Shown here: positions 23,565 to 31,708 of the stretch, piece by piece
Layout of the letters: each line of letters opens with the position of its first letter
How positions within the stretch are numbered: the first letter of the stretch is position 1
Source of the DNA: Kitasatospora sp. NBC_01287
Lineage (GTDB): Bacteria; Actinomycetota; Actinomycetes; Streptomycetales; Streptomycetaceae
Direction: 5' to 3'
Length of the DNA stretch: 64,000 nt
Assembly: GCF_026340565.1 (NCBI RefSeq)
Contig: NZ_JAPEPB010000002.1
Coordinates: 248,001 to 312,000 of the forward strand
Notes under the pieces: generated by a model
What the model saw: only the letters and a program-made list of their open reading frames with translations
The model's database searches: none
What the model was told of the DNA's origin: nothing
Made by a program: the position numbers and the translations under genes

Positions 23565-24767
23565 TCAGACGGGGCTGGAGTCGCCGAGCGGATGCCAGTT
23601 GACGGTGGCCGTCGTCGGGTAGGGACCGCTGCCGCCCCTCGTGTCGACCTCCAACTGGACCCTGCTGCCGCGCCTCACCGGAAGGGTCACCGACAGCTTG
23701 TCGGTCCTGCTCGGGTCGGAACGGACCACCGTCGGCTCGCCGTCGATCCGGACCGTCAGGGACTCGGGGTAGCTCTGGGCGTTGTGCAGGACTCCCACGA
23801 TCCAGCCGTCGGTTCCGGCCGTGAACTCCTTGGTCTTGTTCCCCCCGTTGAGGATGATCGCCTGCCTGTCCCGCTGGATCTCCACCGCGCCCTTGGCGGC
23901 GAGGAGGCCATTGACGGTGAGAGCCTTGCCCGTCGCCACGGTCACGTCGCCCTTGGCCTCGATGGTGCCGTTGACGACGAGGCGGGCGACTTCGAGGTCG
24001 GGAACGGGAACGGTGACCTGCGTGGACAGGATGCGCTCCACCGTTCCGGTGCCGGCCTGGACGGTGGCGCGCAGGTAGAAGACGGTGCTGTGTCGGACGT
24101 CGTTGACGGTGTAGGTGCTCTGGTTGAGCACGTTGACCTCGGCGACGTCGTAGAGCAGCTTCAGCGAGGAGGCCCCGCTGGACTCCCAGTTGAGCTTGAC
24201 GCTGCCGCCGTTGTCGACGACGAGCCGCTCGGGGATGAAGTTGCGAAGCACGAAGTCGGCGGGGAACTTGCCGACGTCGATGGTCAGGGAGTCGGTGCTC
24301 CAGTAGTCCTCGCCGCTGTCGGACCACTCGACGTCGATCCGCAGTGGGGAGCTGCCGACCACGGTGTTGATCCGGAGCCCCATCAGCTGCAGCGTCACGC
24401 CCTCGTCTCGGCCGATGGTGGCGTGGCCGGAGGCCGGAGTGAAGGTGACGGTCTTGGTGCTCGTGTTGGTGATGGCGGTCCACCCCGGCAGGCTGATCTG
24501 CGGCGTGGCGCTGTTCAGATCGGAGGTGAGGTCCGGGGAGTTGGGTCCCGTGGGGACGTTGAGCACGATCTTGCGGCAGTCGACCGCGAGCAGGCTGCGG
24601 CGGCTGCCCACCAGGACGAAGTCGACGCGCGACGGGTCACCGGTGGCGGGCGAGACCCGCACCGGGTCCGGGTTGGTGTTGAGTTCGAAGTGGAGCGGGG
24701 GTGCGGCCTCGGTCCCGTTCTTGTCCTCGGGGCCGGTGGTGGTGGTGATCTGCGGGATGGTGGCCAT
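23565..24767 (-). CDS. Modular beta-rich protein B of unknown cluster
   Basis: 400 residues without a signal peptide. Residues 1-255 are nearly the same as in the next gene (MATIxQIT, LHFELNTNPDPVRVSP, DCRKIVLNVPTGPNSPDLTS, FTPASGHATIGRDEGVTLQL) and include an Ig-like stretch around GGSVKLNWESSGASSLKLLY. The C-terminal third is different: a short beta-helix-like run (VVNGTIEAKGDVTVATGKAL) followed by a compact beta domain (VRIDGEPTVVRSDPSRTDKL). A constant stem with a variable end resembles tail fibres or adhesins. The family was not recognised. Confidence 0.7.
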   Translation of the reverse strand: MATIPQITTTTGPEDKNGTEAAPPLHFELNTNPDPVRVSPATGDPSRVDFVLVGSRRSLLAVDCRKIVLNVPTGPNSPDLTSDLNSATPQISLPGWTAITNTSTKTVTFTPASGHATIGRDEGVTLQLMGLRINTVVGSSPLRIDVEWSDSGEDYWSTDSLTIDVGKFPADFVLRNFIPERLVVDNGGSVKLNWESSGASSLKLLYDVAEVNVLNQSTYTVNDVRHSTVFYLRATVQAGTGTVERILSTQVTVPVPDLEVARLVVNGTIEAKGDVTVATGKALTVNGLLAAKGAVEIQRDRQAIILNGGNKTKEFTAGTDGWIVGVLHNAQSYPESLTVRIDGEPTVVRSDPSRTDKLSVTLPVRRGSRVQLEVDTRGGSGPYPTTATVNWHPLGDSSPV

Positions 24768-24818
24768 CAGTGCGGGATCTCCCTCTTCGGTGCGGACGGT
24801 GAGACGCGTGAAGGTGTG

Positions 24819-26060
24819 TCAGAGGCCGATGCCGCCGATCGACCACCATTCGAGCACGTGGTTCGGGCTGCCGGCCGAGGTGAGCTGGAACTCGGTCTCC
24901 GCGTTGGCGAGGAAGGTGGCCGACTGACCGGGCCCGACGGTGGCGCGGGCCATGACCGTCCCGTAGCGCTTGAGTTCCAGGCTCGCTGTCCCGCCGGTGC
25001 CGCGGTTGTTGAGGACGAGGTAGCCCGCGCTGGGCAGGGCCCGTTGGTACGAGCCGGCGGTGATGGTGTTCTTGAGCTGGAACAGGTAGCTGTCAGCGTT
25101 CGCGCTCAGCGCCCCGCGCACCTGGGTGGCCTGGACCGTGCCCGTGAACGTGGCACCCTGGCCGTGGACGCTGCCCTCGAACTCCGCCCCCACCCGGAAG
25201 GTGGCGTTCCCCGCGAACACGGTGTCGGCAGCGAACGACGCGCCGGCGTCGAACGACGCGGTCCCACGCACCTTCAGGTTCTGCACCTCCAGGTCGGGGA
25301 CGCGGACGGTCACGGTGGTGGAGAGGATCCGCTCCACGGTGGTGGTGCCGACCTGGACGGTGGCCCGCAGGTAGAAGACCGTGCTGTGGCGCACGTCGTG
25401 CACCGTGAAGGTGCTCAGCCTCAGCACATTGACGTCGGCGGCCTCGTAGAGCAGGCGGAGCGAAGATGCCCCGCCTGCCTCCCAGTTGAGCTTGACGGAG
25501 CCGCCGTTGTCGATGATGAGGTCTTCGGCGATGAAGTTGCGCAGGTAGAAGTCGGCGGGGAACTTGCCGATGTCGATGGTGGTGGAGTCGGTGGTCCAGT
25601 AGTCGTCACCGCTCTCCGCCCACTCGATGTCGATGCGCAGCGGCGAGCTGCCCACCACGGTGTTGATCCGAAGGCCCATCAGCTGCAGGGTCACTCCCTG
25701 GTCCCGGCCGATGGTGGCGTGGCCGGAAGCAGGGGTGAAGGTGATGGTCTTGGCCGTGGTGCTGGTGGTCGCCGTCCAGCCGGGGAGGCTGATCTGCGGC
25801 GTGCCGCTGGTCAGATCGGAGGTGAGGTCCGGGGAGTTGGGACCCGTCGGCACGTTGAGGACGATCTTGCGGCAGTCGATGGACCCGAGGGACCGCCGGC
25901 TGCCGACGATCACGAAGTCGGCGCGCTCGGGATCTCCGCTGGACGGCGAGACGCGCACCGGGTCAGGGTTGGTGTTGAGCTGGAAGTGGAGCGGAGGTGC
26001 CGTCCGTTCGCCGTCCTTGGCATCGGACTCGGTGACGGTGATCTGCGCGATGGTGGCCAT
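24819..26060 (-). CDS. Modular beta-rich protein A of unknown cluster
   Basis: 413 residues. The first 255 are about 80% identical by eye to the downstream paralogue. The C-terminal part differs: a beta-helix-like repeat (ASFDAGASFAADTVFAGNAT, FRVGAEFEGSVHGQGATFTG) and a final jelly-roll-like segment ending LEWWSIGGIGL. The ATG shares its A with the TGA of the 1154-residue gene (TGATG), so translation is coupled. I infer an oligomeric fibre-like or ligand-binding protein. Confidence 0.7.
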   Translation of the reverse strand: MATIAQITVTESDAKDGERTAPPLHFQLNTNPDPVRVSPSSGDPERADFVIVGSRRSLGSIDCRKIVLNVPTGPNSPDLTSDLTSGTPQISLPGWTATTSTTAKTITFTPASGHATIGRDQGVTLQLMGLRINTVVGSSPLRIDIEWAESGDDYWTTDSTTIDIGKFPADFYLRNFIAEDLIIDNGGSVKLNWEAGGASSLRLLYEAADVNVLRLSTFTVHDVRHSTVFYLRATVQVGTTTVERILSTTVTVRVPDLEVQNLKVRGTASFDAGASFAADTVFAGNATFRVGAEFEGSVHGQGATFTGTVQATQVRGALSANADSYLFQLKNTITAGSYQRALPSAGYLVLNNRGTGGTASLELKRYGTVMARATVGPGQSATFLANAETEFQLTSAGSPNHVLEWWSIGGIGL

Positions 26061-29000
26061 CAGCGGGCTCCCTGCTCGTTGCCAACGGTGCTGCGGGTGG
26101 CCTGGGCGGCGTCCTCCAGGACCAGGAACCCGGTGCGGATCTGCGGGTTCTCGCCGACCGGCAGCGAGGCCGGGTCGGGGACGGTGATGGGCAGTTGGGC
26201 CCAGTCGGCCCCGGCGCGCTCGGCCCAGGACCAGCTGCCGGTGGCGGTGGTGGGCTGCGGGAGGGTGGCCGCGCCGTGTTCGGTGGTGGCGATCAGCAGC
26301 GGGCCGGTGCGGAAGTTGACGGCCATGTTGGCCAGCGCGGTCTCGGTGAACTGCGGCGGCACCAGGACCGAGCCGACCGGCAGGATGTCGGTGGTGGCGT
26401 GCACGGGCGCGCGCGGGTCCAGCAGCAGCGTGACGGTGGCCGAACTCTCGCCCTCGAAGGCGAGCTTGAGGCGCTGGCCGCGGTCGATGGCCCGCAGGTA
26501 GCCGCCGTGCTCGCCGCGCGGCTCCAGCACGGTCTCCAGGTGGTCGTAGTCCTCGCCGAGGACGTAGCCGACCAGCCCGTCGTCGGTCTGCAGGGCCTCG
26601 CCCAGGCGCACCGCCCACTGGTAGCCGGGCATGTACGGCTCCGCCTGGGCGATGACGTTGCGCCAGGCGACATCGGTGCGCGCCGGGCCGTGCAGCTGCA
26701 GGTCCAGCCGGGCCCGGACCAGGGCGAGGGGCCGGCCGAGCAGGAAGGCCAGGCTCTGGTCCTCGGCGCCCTCGGGGTCGATGGCGGCCAGGGTGTCGTC
26801 GAGCTGGGCGCGCACCGCGTCCAGGACCTCCGGGCCGAGCCGCTGGATGGTGGCGAGCAGCTGGTGGGCGTGTGGGGAGATCGCCGCGAGCTGCGCCAGC
26901 TCCTGGACCGGCGAGCCGGGCAGGGCCGTCCAGTGGACGATCCGTCGGCCGCTCGGGTCGAGCACGGTGCGCAGGTCGCCGAGGGCCTGGCCCTCGGGGT
27001 CGTAGCAGGCCAGCGAGCGGTCCAGGCGGTTGTGCAGCAGCCAGGCGCAGACCGGGTTGGTGCCGGGGGTGAGTTCCACGTCCTCGTCGCCGGTCGCGGA
27101 GAGGAAGTCGAAGCCCAGCCGGGCGGGTTGCAGCAGGCGGGGGCCGAGCTCGGCGTAGCGGTCGGTCTGGATCTCGCCGACGGCGTGGTCCGGGGTCATC
27201 GAGTCGGGCTTCTTCAGCCGGTCGAAGTGCAGCGGGTTGTCGATCAGGTTGACGGCGCGGCCGAACCGGTCCACCACCGAGAGCTTGGTGAACATCAGGT
27301 GCCCGGAGCGCAGTTCCTGGAACGCGACCAGGTCGACGTCGTCCCAGTCGTCCCAGGGGTTGATGGGCTGGCCGCCGGGGTCGGGCAGCGGCCCTGTGCC
27401 GTCGGCGATCAGATCGCCGAGGCCGCCGGTCGGGATGGCCGAGCCGCCGGCCACCCGCTGCCCGACGGCGGTGCTCAGGCCGTCCAGCCGCTGCGAGAGC
27501 TGGTCGAGCTCCCGGGTCTCCTCGCGCAGCCGGGCGATCAGCTCCGCGGGCAGGTCGGCGCGCCCGGCGGCATAGTGCTCGATCTGCCCTTCCTGGTCGT
27601 ATCCGCTGGTGGGGGTGAGGATCTGACGCCCGCCCACCGTCCTGGGCACCGGCAGGGTGCCCTCGCCGTCCCAGCGGTAGCGGTGGCCGTCGAAGGTCCA
27701 GTACTCGGTGCCGTCCGCCTGGAACGGGATGGCGGTGTACTCGGCCTCCCAGAGCAGGTAGAGCGGCTGCCAGGGCTGGCGCCACGGATCGGTGCCGTGC
27801 TCGGGCAGCCGGCCGTCGGCGTCCTCCAGGCCGACGCCGGTCTTCCGGGCCTGGTCGAGGATGAAGAACTCGCTGAGCAGCGCGGGGAGCACGGCCGGCA
27901 GGCCGGCCGTGTTCACCTTGGCCACCTCGGCGGCCACGCTCGCCGCCGTGATCGAGCCGACCCGGGTGACCAGGCGCTCCTGGACCCGGCACGGCAGGTC
28001 GGAGCCACGGGTCATCGGGGCGTTGAGCTTGGCGCCCTGCAGCATCAGCACCGGGTCCGCGCTCTGCTCGAACGGCTCCTCGGGCACCCGCTGCAGCACC
28101 TGGGCGGCGCGCAGGCCGTGCTCGGCGGCGTACTCACGGGCCTGCCTCGCAAGCTCCTCCTCCTCGGTGGACCAAGGGAGTTCGGCCCGGGCGGCGGCGA
28201 CCTGGGTGGCTAGCGCCCTGGTCCGGCCGGCGGCGCCGCTCGGGTACTCGGGGTCGAGCTCGCGCCGGACCGGGGTGCTGAAGACGTCGGGCTGCTTCTT
28301 CTCCTGGCTCAACGCCCAGAGCACGTAGAGGTGTTGCCGGGCGCTGTACAACTCGCGCTCCAGCGTGCCGAGTTCCCGCTGGGCCCGGTTGAGCCCGGCG
28401 GTGACGTCGGCGGCCCTGCGGCGGTCGGCGGCGCGTTCGGCGGGGCTGCGGGCCGCGCGGGCGGCCTCGGTGTCGCGGTCCACCACCCGCCAGGAGTAGC
28501 CGGCGGGGACGGGGCCGAAGCCGGAGTCGTGGCGGGCGCGCTCCGGGAACAGGTCGCCGTCCGCGCGCTCGAAGTCCTCCAGCACCCCGAGTGTGAAGGC
28601 GGCGTAGCGGCGGGCGTCCTCGGCACTCAACGCGCCGCTGCCGCCGGCCTGTTCCTGCATCACAGCGGCAGCCTCGCCGACGCTGTTGCCGATCGCGACC
28701 GCGATCGAGGCGGCGAGCGGGGAGTCGGACTCGGGGATGCCGCCGTCGGGCCGCCAGGCGACGCTGAGCGCGCTGCCGGTGTAGAGCGAGCGGCGGGGGC
28801 TGCCCATGCCGGGGGCCAGGATCCACTCCAACTCTTCGAGCAGTTCGGCGAAGTCCCGCTGGTCGTTGCCGTCGACGACCAGGATGTCGCTGCCCGGGTC
28901 GGCGTACCAGCCGGCCACCGAGTAGCTGAGCCGGTCGTCGCCGGTGAGGTCCTCCAGGGTGTCGTGCAGCGAGAACACGTTGCCGTTGTAGGGCTGGTAG

Positions 29001-29524
29001 ACGGAGAAGGTGAGCAGTCCCGGGCCGATGGCGGTGAGGAACGGGGCGGGGGCGTCGGCGGGTTCGCGCCACGGGTCGGTGGCGGTCAGCTCGACTCGGC
29101 GCCCGATCTTGGTGGCGGTCGCGGTGGCGGCGTCCGGGGCCAGGTAGGAGACGGTCCCGGTGCTGCGGTCGAGGTGGTCGGACTGCACGACCCAGGACCG
29201 CACGCCGCCGTTGGAACGGCGCACCACCAGCCAGCGGTTGGGGACCAGCGGGAAATCGCCGATCTCACCGTCCTCGTCCTGCCGGCCTTGGCACAGCCCC
29301 TCGGGCAGCTGCCACTGCAGGTAGACGCCGAGCCGGCGGGCGTCACCGGTCCACATCTCGGTGCCGGCGAACGGCGCCGGCTCGGGCGCCGCGTTGTCGT
29401 TGACGAACGGGACGTAGTTGGCGATCCAGCGCTGCATGACGTAGCTGCCGTCGGTGTCGCGGGTCTGCGCGTTGACCGCGAACGCGGCGACCTCGACCGG
29501 CACCACCAGCGTGTCGTTGGGCAT
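26060..29524 (-). CDS. Large uncharacterised protein of five-gene cluster (1154 aa)
   Basis: 1154 residues with no signal peptide or clear membrane segment. It starts MPNDTLVVPVEVAAFAVNAQ. The N-terminal 250 residues are beta-rich (MWTGDARRLGVYLQWQLPEG, PLVPNRWLVVRRSN). The middle (about 340-500) has long helices or a coiled coil (LNRAQRELGTLERELYSARQ), with another around LIARLREETRELDQLSQRLD. The C-terminus is beta-rich again. No catalytic motif was seen. It is coupled to the downstream MATI-type gene. The size and alternating beta/coil layout suggest a scaffold or structural subunit. Confidence 0.68.
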   Translation of the reverse strand: MPNDTLVVPVEVAAFAVNAQTRDTDGSYVMQRWIANYVPFVNDNAAPEPAPFAGTEMWTGDARRLGVYLQWQLPEGLCQGRQDEDGEIGDFPLVPNRWLVVRRSNGGVRSWVVQSDHLDRSTGTVSYLAPDAATATATKIGRRVELTATDPWREPADAPAPFLTAIGPGLLTFSVYQPYNGNVFSLHDTLEDLTGDDRLSYSVAGWYADPGSDILVVDGNDQRDFAELLEELEWILAPGMGSPRRSLYTGSALSVAWRPDGGIPESDSPLAASIAVAIGNSVGEAAAVMQEQAGGSGALSAEDARRYAAFTLGVLEDFERADGDLFPERARHDSGFGPVPAGYSWRVVDRDTEAARAARSPAERAADRRRAADVTAGLNRAQRELGTLERELYSARQHLYVLWALSQEKKQPDVFSTPVRRELDPEYPSGAAGRTRALATQVAAARAELPWSTEEEELARQAREYAAEHGLRAAQVLQRVPEEPFEQSADPVLMLQGAKLNAPMTRGSDLPCRVQERLVTRVGSITAASVAAEVAKVNTAGLPAVLPALLSEFFILDQARKTGVGLEDADGRLPEHGTDPWRQPWQPLYLLWEAEYTAIPFQADGTEYWTFDGHRYRWDGEGTLPVPRTVGGRQILTPTSGYDQEGQIEHYAAGRADLPAELIARLREETRELDQLSQRLDGLSTAVGQRVAGGSAIPTGGLGDLIADGTGPLPDPGGQPINPWDDWDDVDLVAFQELRSGHLMFTKLSVVDRFGRAVNLIDNPLHFDRLKKPDSMTPDHAVGEIQTDRYAELGPRLLQPARLGFDFLSATGDEDVELTPGTNPVCAWLLHNRLDRSLACYDPEGQALGDLRTVLDPSGRRIVHWTALPGSPVQELAQLAAISPHAHQLLATIQRLGPEVLDAVRAQLDDTLAAIDPEGAEDQSLAFLLGRPLALVRARLDLQLHGPARTDVAWRNVIAQAEPYMPGYQWAVRLGEALQTDDGLVGYVLGEDYDHLETVLEPRGEHGGYLRAIDRGQRLKLAFEGESSATVTLLLDPRAPVHATTDILPVGSVLVPPQFTETALANMAVNFRTGPLLIATTEHGAATLPQPTTATGSWSWAERAGADWAQLPITVPDPASLPVGENPQIRTGFLVLEDAAQATRSTVGNEQGAR

Positions 29525-29563
29525 GGGGATCCTCTTCGGGAGCGTGGAGCGGTGTCGGTGGGG

Positions 29564-31696
29564 TCAGGGCCGGACGAAGAGCTGCAGCTGCGGCGCCTTG
29601 GTCATCTGCAGCGCGAACTGGGCCGGGGACAGGGTCGCCCGCTCGTGGGCGGCGGCCAGTTCGGTGAGCAGGTCGCCGGCCACGTCCAGCACGTCGCGCC
29701 CGCCCGGGCGCAGGAAGCGCCGGAAGCCGTACTCCTCGGGGAAGTCGCCCATCGGGTAGCCGATGTCGCCGGTCAGCCGGCGCAGCTCGATGGTGCCGTT
29801 GTCGCTGACGCCGAAGTGCAGCCCCTGCGGCGGTTCGGCGAGGGCGAAGGTGTCGATGACCCGTGGGTAGAGCAGCAGCAGCACGTCGCTGCCGTAGTGC
29901 AGCCGGTGCACCGGCTCGACCGTGTCCTCGCCCGCGAAAGCGGTCATGATGGTGCGCGGCCAGTTGGGGATCAGTTCGGAGCGGATCAGCACCGCGCAGG
30001 CGGGCGGCGCGGGCACCTCGGCCGCCAACTGGTTCAGGTCGGCGTCCAGCGCGTGGCCGACCCCCACGCTGAGCGCGCCGTCGACGGCCGCGCGGATCCA
30101 TTCCGCGTCCAGGTGGGCGAACCGGATGCTCTCCGGGGGCAGCATCCGCGGATCGGGCACCAGATGGTCGAAGGGGATCATCTCCAGCCGGCTGAGGTTC
30201 GCCAACCACTCCTGGACCGGCTCCCGTTCGGGGTCGGTGGCCTCCCGGAGCACCTCGCGGACCCGCTCGGAGGCGAGTTGGGCCCGCAGGTCGGCGGCCG
30301 CCAGCGGCAGCGCCGCGGCGGTGCGCGCGGCCGGGCGGTGCTCGGCGGCGGCCAGGTCGGCGCCGGTGCGGGCCAGCGCGGCGGGCAGCGCGGTGCGGAT
30401 CAGCCGGTCGAAGGCCGCCCGCTGCGGGTTGGCGTTCAGCTGGTCGGCCGCCTGGCGCACGGTGCGGGCCGCGGTGACCAGTTCGGGCCTGGTGGCCAGG
30501 CGGCGCACGGCCCGGCGGGCGGCCTTGCGGAACTCCAGCAGCTTGCCGCGGAACGGCGCGTCGGCCATCGCCAGGGTGCGCCCGAGGCTGAACGCGGAGG
30601 CGTAGCCGGTGTCGAAGACGCCGTGCTCGCGCAGGTAGACCAGCGCCTCGCCGGCCGACTCCAGGCGCGGGTCGGCCGGTGCGGGCAGCTCCTGGGCGGG
30701 GGTGGCGGTGAGCGGGCCCCGGTAGAACGCGAAGCTGCGCTCGCCGGACTCCAGCCGGTGCGGCAGCGCGGTGGCGCCGCTCGCCAGCCGCTGCGGCACG
30801 TCGCCGTCGGCGCCGCCGCCGTTCAGTGGCAGGCGCAGCAGCGTGTCGGGGGCGGCGGCCAGGTTGGCCACGACGTCGCCGAAGCCGATGCCGGAGTCCG
30901 GCAGGGTCTCGAACGACCAGGTCTGCAGCGAGACCAGGCGCAGGCCCTCGGCGGGCGGGGCGGTGCCGGTGATGTAGGGCTCGAAGCCCTCCAACGAAAC
31001 CAGGTGAAACACCTGCTGACCACCCGTCGCGGGCGGGAAGCGGTTGGCGACGACCACCGAGTTGAGGTTCTCGGTCAGCGGCTCCGGGTCGGTGCCGGCC
31101 ACCCGCACGTGGTCGGCGTCCGGCGGGCCGCCCTCGCGGATGTGCGACAGCAGGGCGAGCTCGGCGGGCTCGGGCCGGATCGCGGTGAACAGCTCGGCTG
31201 GCACCAGGATGCTTCGGCAGGCTTCCTCGTCCTCGCCGGGCATCAGGCTGTCGGGGTCGATGTCCGGTGCGCGGCCGGCGCCGGCCTGGCCGTCGAGGAG
31301 CTGGCGGACGGTGCTGACGGTGACCTGGCCGACCGCCTCGCGGTCGCCGGGCAGTTCGCCCTCGCCGAAGAGAAGCAGCGCCACCCACGGCACGCCCTCC
31401 GGGATGTCGCCCTTGAGCCGCCGGGCCCAGGGCAGCGCGGGCGCGTCGAGCGTGATGTGCGGGAGGATCTGGCTGTAGGTGCCGATCGCGCCCGGCACCG
31501 GGTAGGCGGCCTGGACCTCGGAGGCGGCGACCGAGAACCGCGGCTGGCGCACGTCGAAGCGCTGGACGCGGTCGGGGAGCGTGCTGCCGGTGTTCAGGCC
31601 CTGGATGGTCTCGCTCACGCTGGCGGCGTAGCGGCCAGCGTAGAGCGAGGGGAGGCGGTGGTCGAAGAAGCGGGTGCGGTGGCCGACGGTGGCCAT
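29564..31696 (-). CDS. Large uncharacterised protein of five-gene cluster (710 aa)
   Basis: 710 residues beginning MATVGHRTRFFDHRLPSLYA. The stretch FDVRQPRFSV, ILPHITLDAPALPWARRL and PWVALLLFGEGE (about 45-115) looks like a conserved signature of uncharacterised large bacterial proteins that I cannot name. Helical regions lie at about 370-470 (EFRKAARRAVRRLATRPELV). The end (EEYGFRRFLRPGGRDVLDVA) is helical again. No signal peptide, transmembrane segment or catalytic motif was seen. It starts 12 bases after the DUF6603-like gene's stop. Confidence 0.66.
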   Translation of the reverse strand: MATVGHRTRFFDHRLPSLYAGRYAASVSETIQGLNTGSTLPDRVQRFDVRQPRFSVAASEVQAAYPVPGAIGTYSQILPHITLDAPALPWARRLKGDIPEGVPWVALLLFGEGELPGDREAVGQVTVSTVRQLLDGQAGAGRAPDIDPDSLMPGEDEEACRSILVPAELFTAIRPEPAELALLSHIREGGPPDADHVRVAGTDPEPLTENLNSVVVANRFPPATGGQQVFHLVSLEGFEPYITGTAPPAEGLRLVSLQTWSFETLPDSGIGFGDVVANLAAAPDTLLRLPLNGGGADGDVPQRLASGATALPHRLESGERSFAFYRGPLTATPAQELPAPADPRLESAGEALVYLREHGVFDTGYASAFSLGRTLAMADAPFRGKLLEFRKAARRAVRRLATRPELVTAARTVRQAADQLNANPQRAAFDRLIRTALPAALARTGADLAAAEHRPAARTAAALPLAAADLRAQLASERVREVLREATDPEREPVQEWLANLSRLEMIPFDHLVPDPRMLPPESIRFAHLDAEWIRAAVDGALSVGVGHALDADLNQLAAEVPAPPACAVLIRSELIPNWPRTIMTAFAGEDTVEPVHRLHYGSDVLLLLYPRVIDTFALAEPPQGLHFGVSDNGTIELRRLTGDIGYPMGDFPEEYGFRRFLRPGGRDVLDVAGDLLTELAAAHERATLSPAQFALQMTKAPQLQLFVRP

Positions 31697-31708
31697 GCGG
31701 GTCCCCTC

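Noticed and set aside
23592..26501. A 969-codon plus-strand open frame opposite the modular paralogues
   Set aside because: Same antisense artefact; its apparent internal repeats merely mirror the duplicated minus-strand genes.
26061..27992. Upstream extension of the 413-residue protein to more than 1000 residues
   Set aside because: The extension overlaps the 1154-residue gene in another frame and is low complexity; the ATG at 26060 matches the paralogue's start exactly.
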